A stretch of DNA of 13,398 nt from Angelakisella sp. (GTDB lineage: Bacteria; Bacillota; Clostridia; Oscillospirales; Ruminococcaceae): contig JAAWGY010000032.1 in assembly GCA_022795575.1 (NCBI GenBank), forward strand, positions 1-13,398, written 5' to 3'. The notes below the pieces were generated by a model. It was given only the letters and a program-made list of their open reading frames with translations, was not told the DNA's origin and searched no databases. Shown here in pieces: positions 13,072 to 13,398 of the stretch; within the stretch, counting starts at the first letter, position 1; every line of letters begins with the position of its first letter. The position numbers and the translations under genes are program-made.

Positions 13072-13164
13072 GAGGGCTTGGCCCTCTGGTTGTGCCCGCC
13101 CGGGCTACCGGGCCGCAGGTCCAGGGCCGCGCAGGCCCTGGTCGCTCCCGCAGCGGGCGAAACT
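13072..13164. repeat. Dispersed hairpin-rich repeat, copy 2
   Basis: Begins just after the hydrolase stop. Order: hairpin GAGGGC TTG GCCCTC (13072-13086); the 27-base block 13088-13114 (26 of 27 equal to 5193-5219); an extra module with the perfect 8-bp hairpin CCAGGGCC GCGCA GGCCCTGG (13121-13141); then TGGTCGCTCCCGCAG (13139-13153) and GCGAAACT as in copy 1, the last hairpin being imperfect here. Same orientation as copy 1. Confidence 0.75.
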
Positions 13165-13182
13165 CCCCAGGTTGACTATAAT

Positions 13183-13228
13183 AACGGCAGGGCTTGTGTT
13201 TTTGGCACAGGCCCTGCCGTTTTGTTGT
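13183..13228 (+). terminator. Intrinsic terminator of the Usp/hydrolase operon
   Basis: AACGGCAGGGCTTGTG (13183-13198) pairs with CACAGGCCCTGCCGTT (13206-13221) over 16 bp with one wobble and a 7-base loop, then TTGTTGT. The minus side has TTATTAT, so it may work both ways. A perfect TATAAT (13177-13182) precedes it but lacks a -35 box. Confidence 0.85.
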
Positions 13229-13398
13229 AGGCCGTTAGGCCGCGGTTTTTTACAGCGGCTTTTGGGTGAGGATGGGGGCTATTGCGGTTATGTAGCCGAC
13301 TGACGGGGAAGCGCAAACCGCGGCCGGGGTTAGGAGTAGCCGCTTTCTCCCCAAAACAGCCCGCCGCGCGCCGTAGGCGCTGGAGGCGGGCGCATTTT
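13229..13398 (+). other. Gene-free structured stretch, possible RNA gene or terminators
   Basis: GCCGCGGTTT (13239-13248) and AAACCGCGGC (13315-13324) form a perfect 10-bp inverted repeat enclosing the hairpin GGCTA/TAGCC (13277-13281 and 13293-13297). A second pair, AGCGGCT (13254-13260) with AGCCGCT (13337-13343), crosses the first, so a pseudoknot or alternative folding is possible. At the end GCCCGCC (13359-13365) pairs with GGCGGGC (13385-13391) around a GCGCC/GGCGC hairpin, followed by GCATTTT at the window edge, a terminator-like end on the plus strand; the minus side continues TGTTTTGG. No coding frame is convincing. Confidence 0.35.

Noticed and set aside
13171..13182. TTGAC-TATAAT as a promoter
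   Set aside because: The two elements are adjacent without a spacer and no -35 box lies 16-18 bases upstream; it is followed at once by the terminator stem.
13271..13345. Cobalamin- or THF-type riboswitch at the right end
   Set aside because: Searched for the conserved cores of these classes and found no match; only generic pairing is present.

Overview
The window is a GC-rich stretch that reads like the chromosome of a gut-type Clostridia, most likely an Oscillospiraceae member of the Flavonifractor/Pseudoflavonifractor kind. This is inference from family content (EpsG-like polymerase, ECF sigma with a DUF4179-type anti-sigma, BlaI/M56 pair, CmpB-like membrane protein, Rex), strong AGGAGG-type ribosome sites, and TTGACA-17-TATAAT-like promoters. 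No rRNA, tRNA, CRISPR array, transposase or phage gene is visible.

Layout, left to right. Positions 1-386 hold a 55-bp-period tandem repeat, a region that folds into one long hairpin ending in T6, and the promoter of an EpsG-like polysaccharide polymerase (387-1451, +). Facing it on the minus strand is a surface-protein unit: a small secreted peptide (2972-3133), a membrane-anchored protein with an outside domain (2225-2746) and a secreted beta-rich protein (1569-2171). The last two have their own promoter and end at a terminator beside the EpsG gene. Next, still on the minus strand, is an ECF sigma/anti-sigma pair (4974 to 3341), then a two-gene unit of a 65-aa helical protein and a protein carrying only sigma region 4 (5837 to 5297). 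That unit is driven from a promoter with a LexA-type SOS box at 6083-6100.

From 6251 the plus strand carries a BlaI-type repressor (6319-6696) overlapping an M56/BlaR1-like membrane metalloprotease (6689-8515), with two tandem palindromic operators in the promoter. The protease has an outside domain with no visible penicillin-sensor motif. A 69-nt hairpin then buries the ribosome site of a CmpB-like membrane protein (8653-9054). Convergent to it with a one-base gap is a lipoprotein (9056-9919, -), preceded by an intrinsic terminator, a small single-pass membrane protein (10077-10415, -) and the NAD(H)-sensing repressor Rex (10449-11114, -). Divergent from Rex is a Usp-like protein plus alpha/beta hydrolase operon (11650-13069, +), ending in several hairpins, a strong terminator and a further structured, gene-free stretch to the window end.

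The common theme is envelope sensing and regulation: three membrane-signal units (sigma/anti-sigma, BlaI/M56, SOS-box unit), a redox regulator, and surface or polysaccharide genes. A hairpin-rich repeat occurs twice in the same orientation (near 5193 and 13088) and probably belongs to a dispersed family of this genome.
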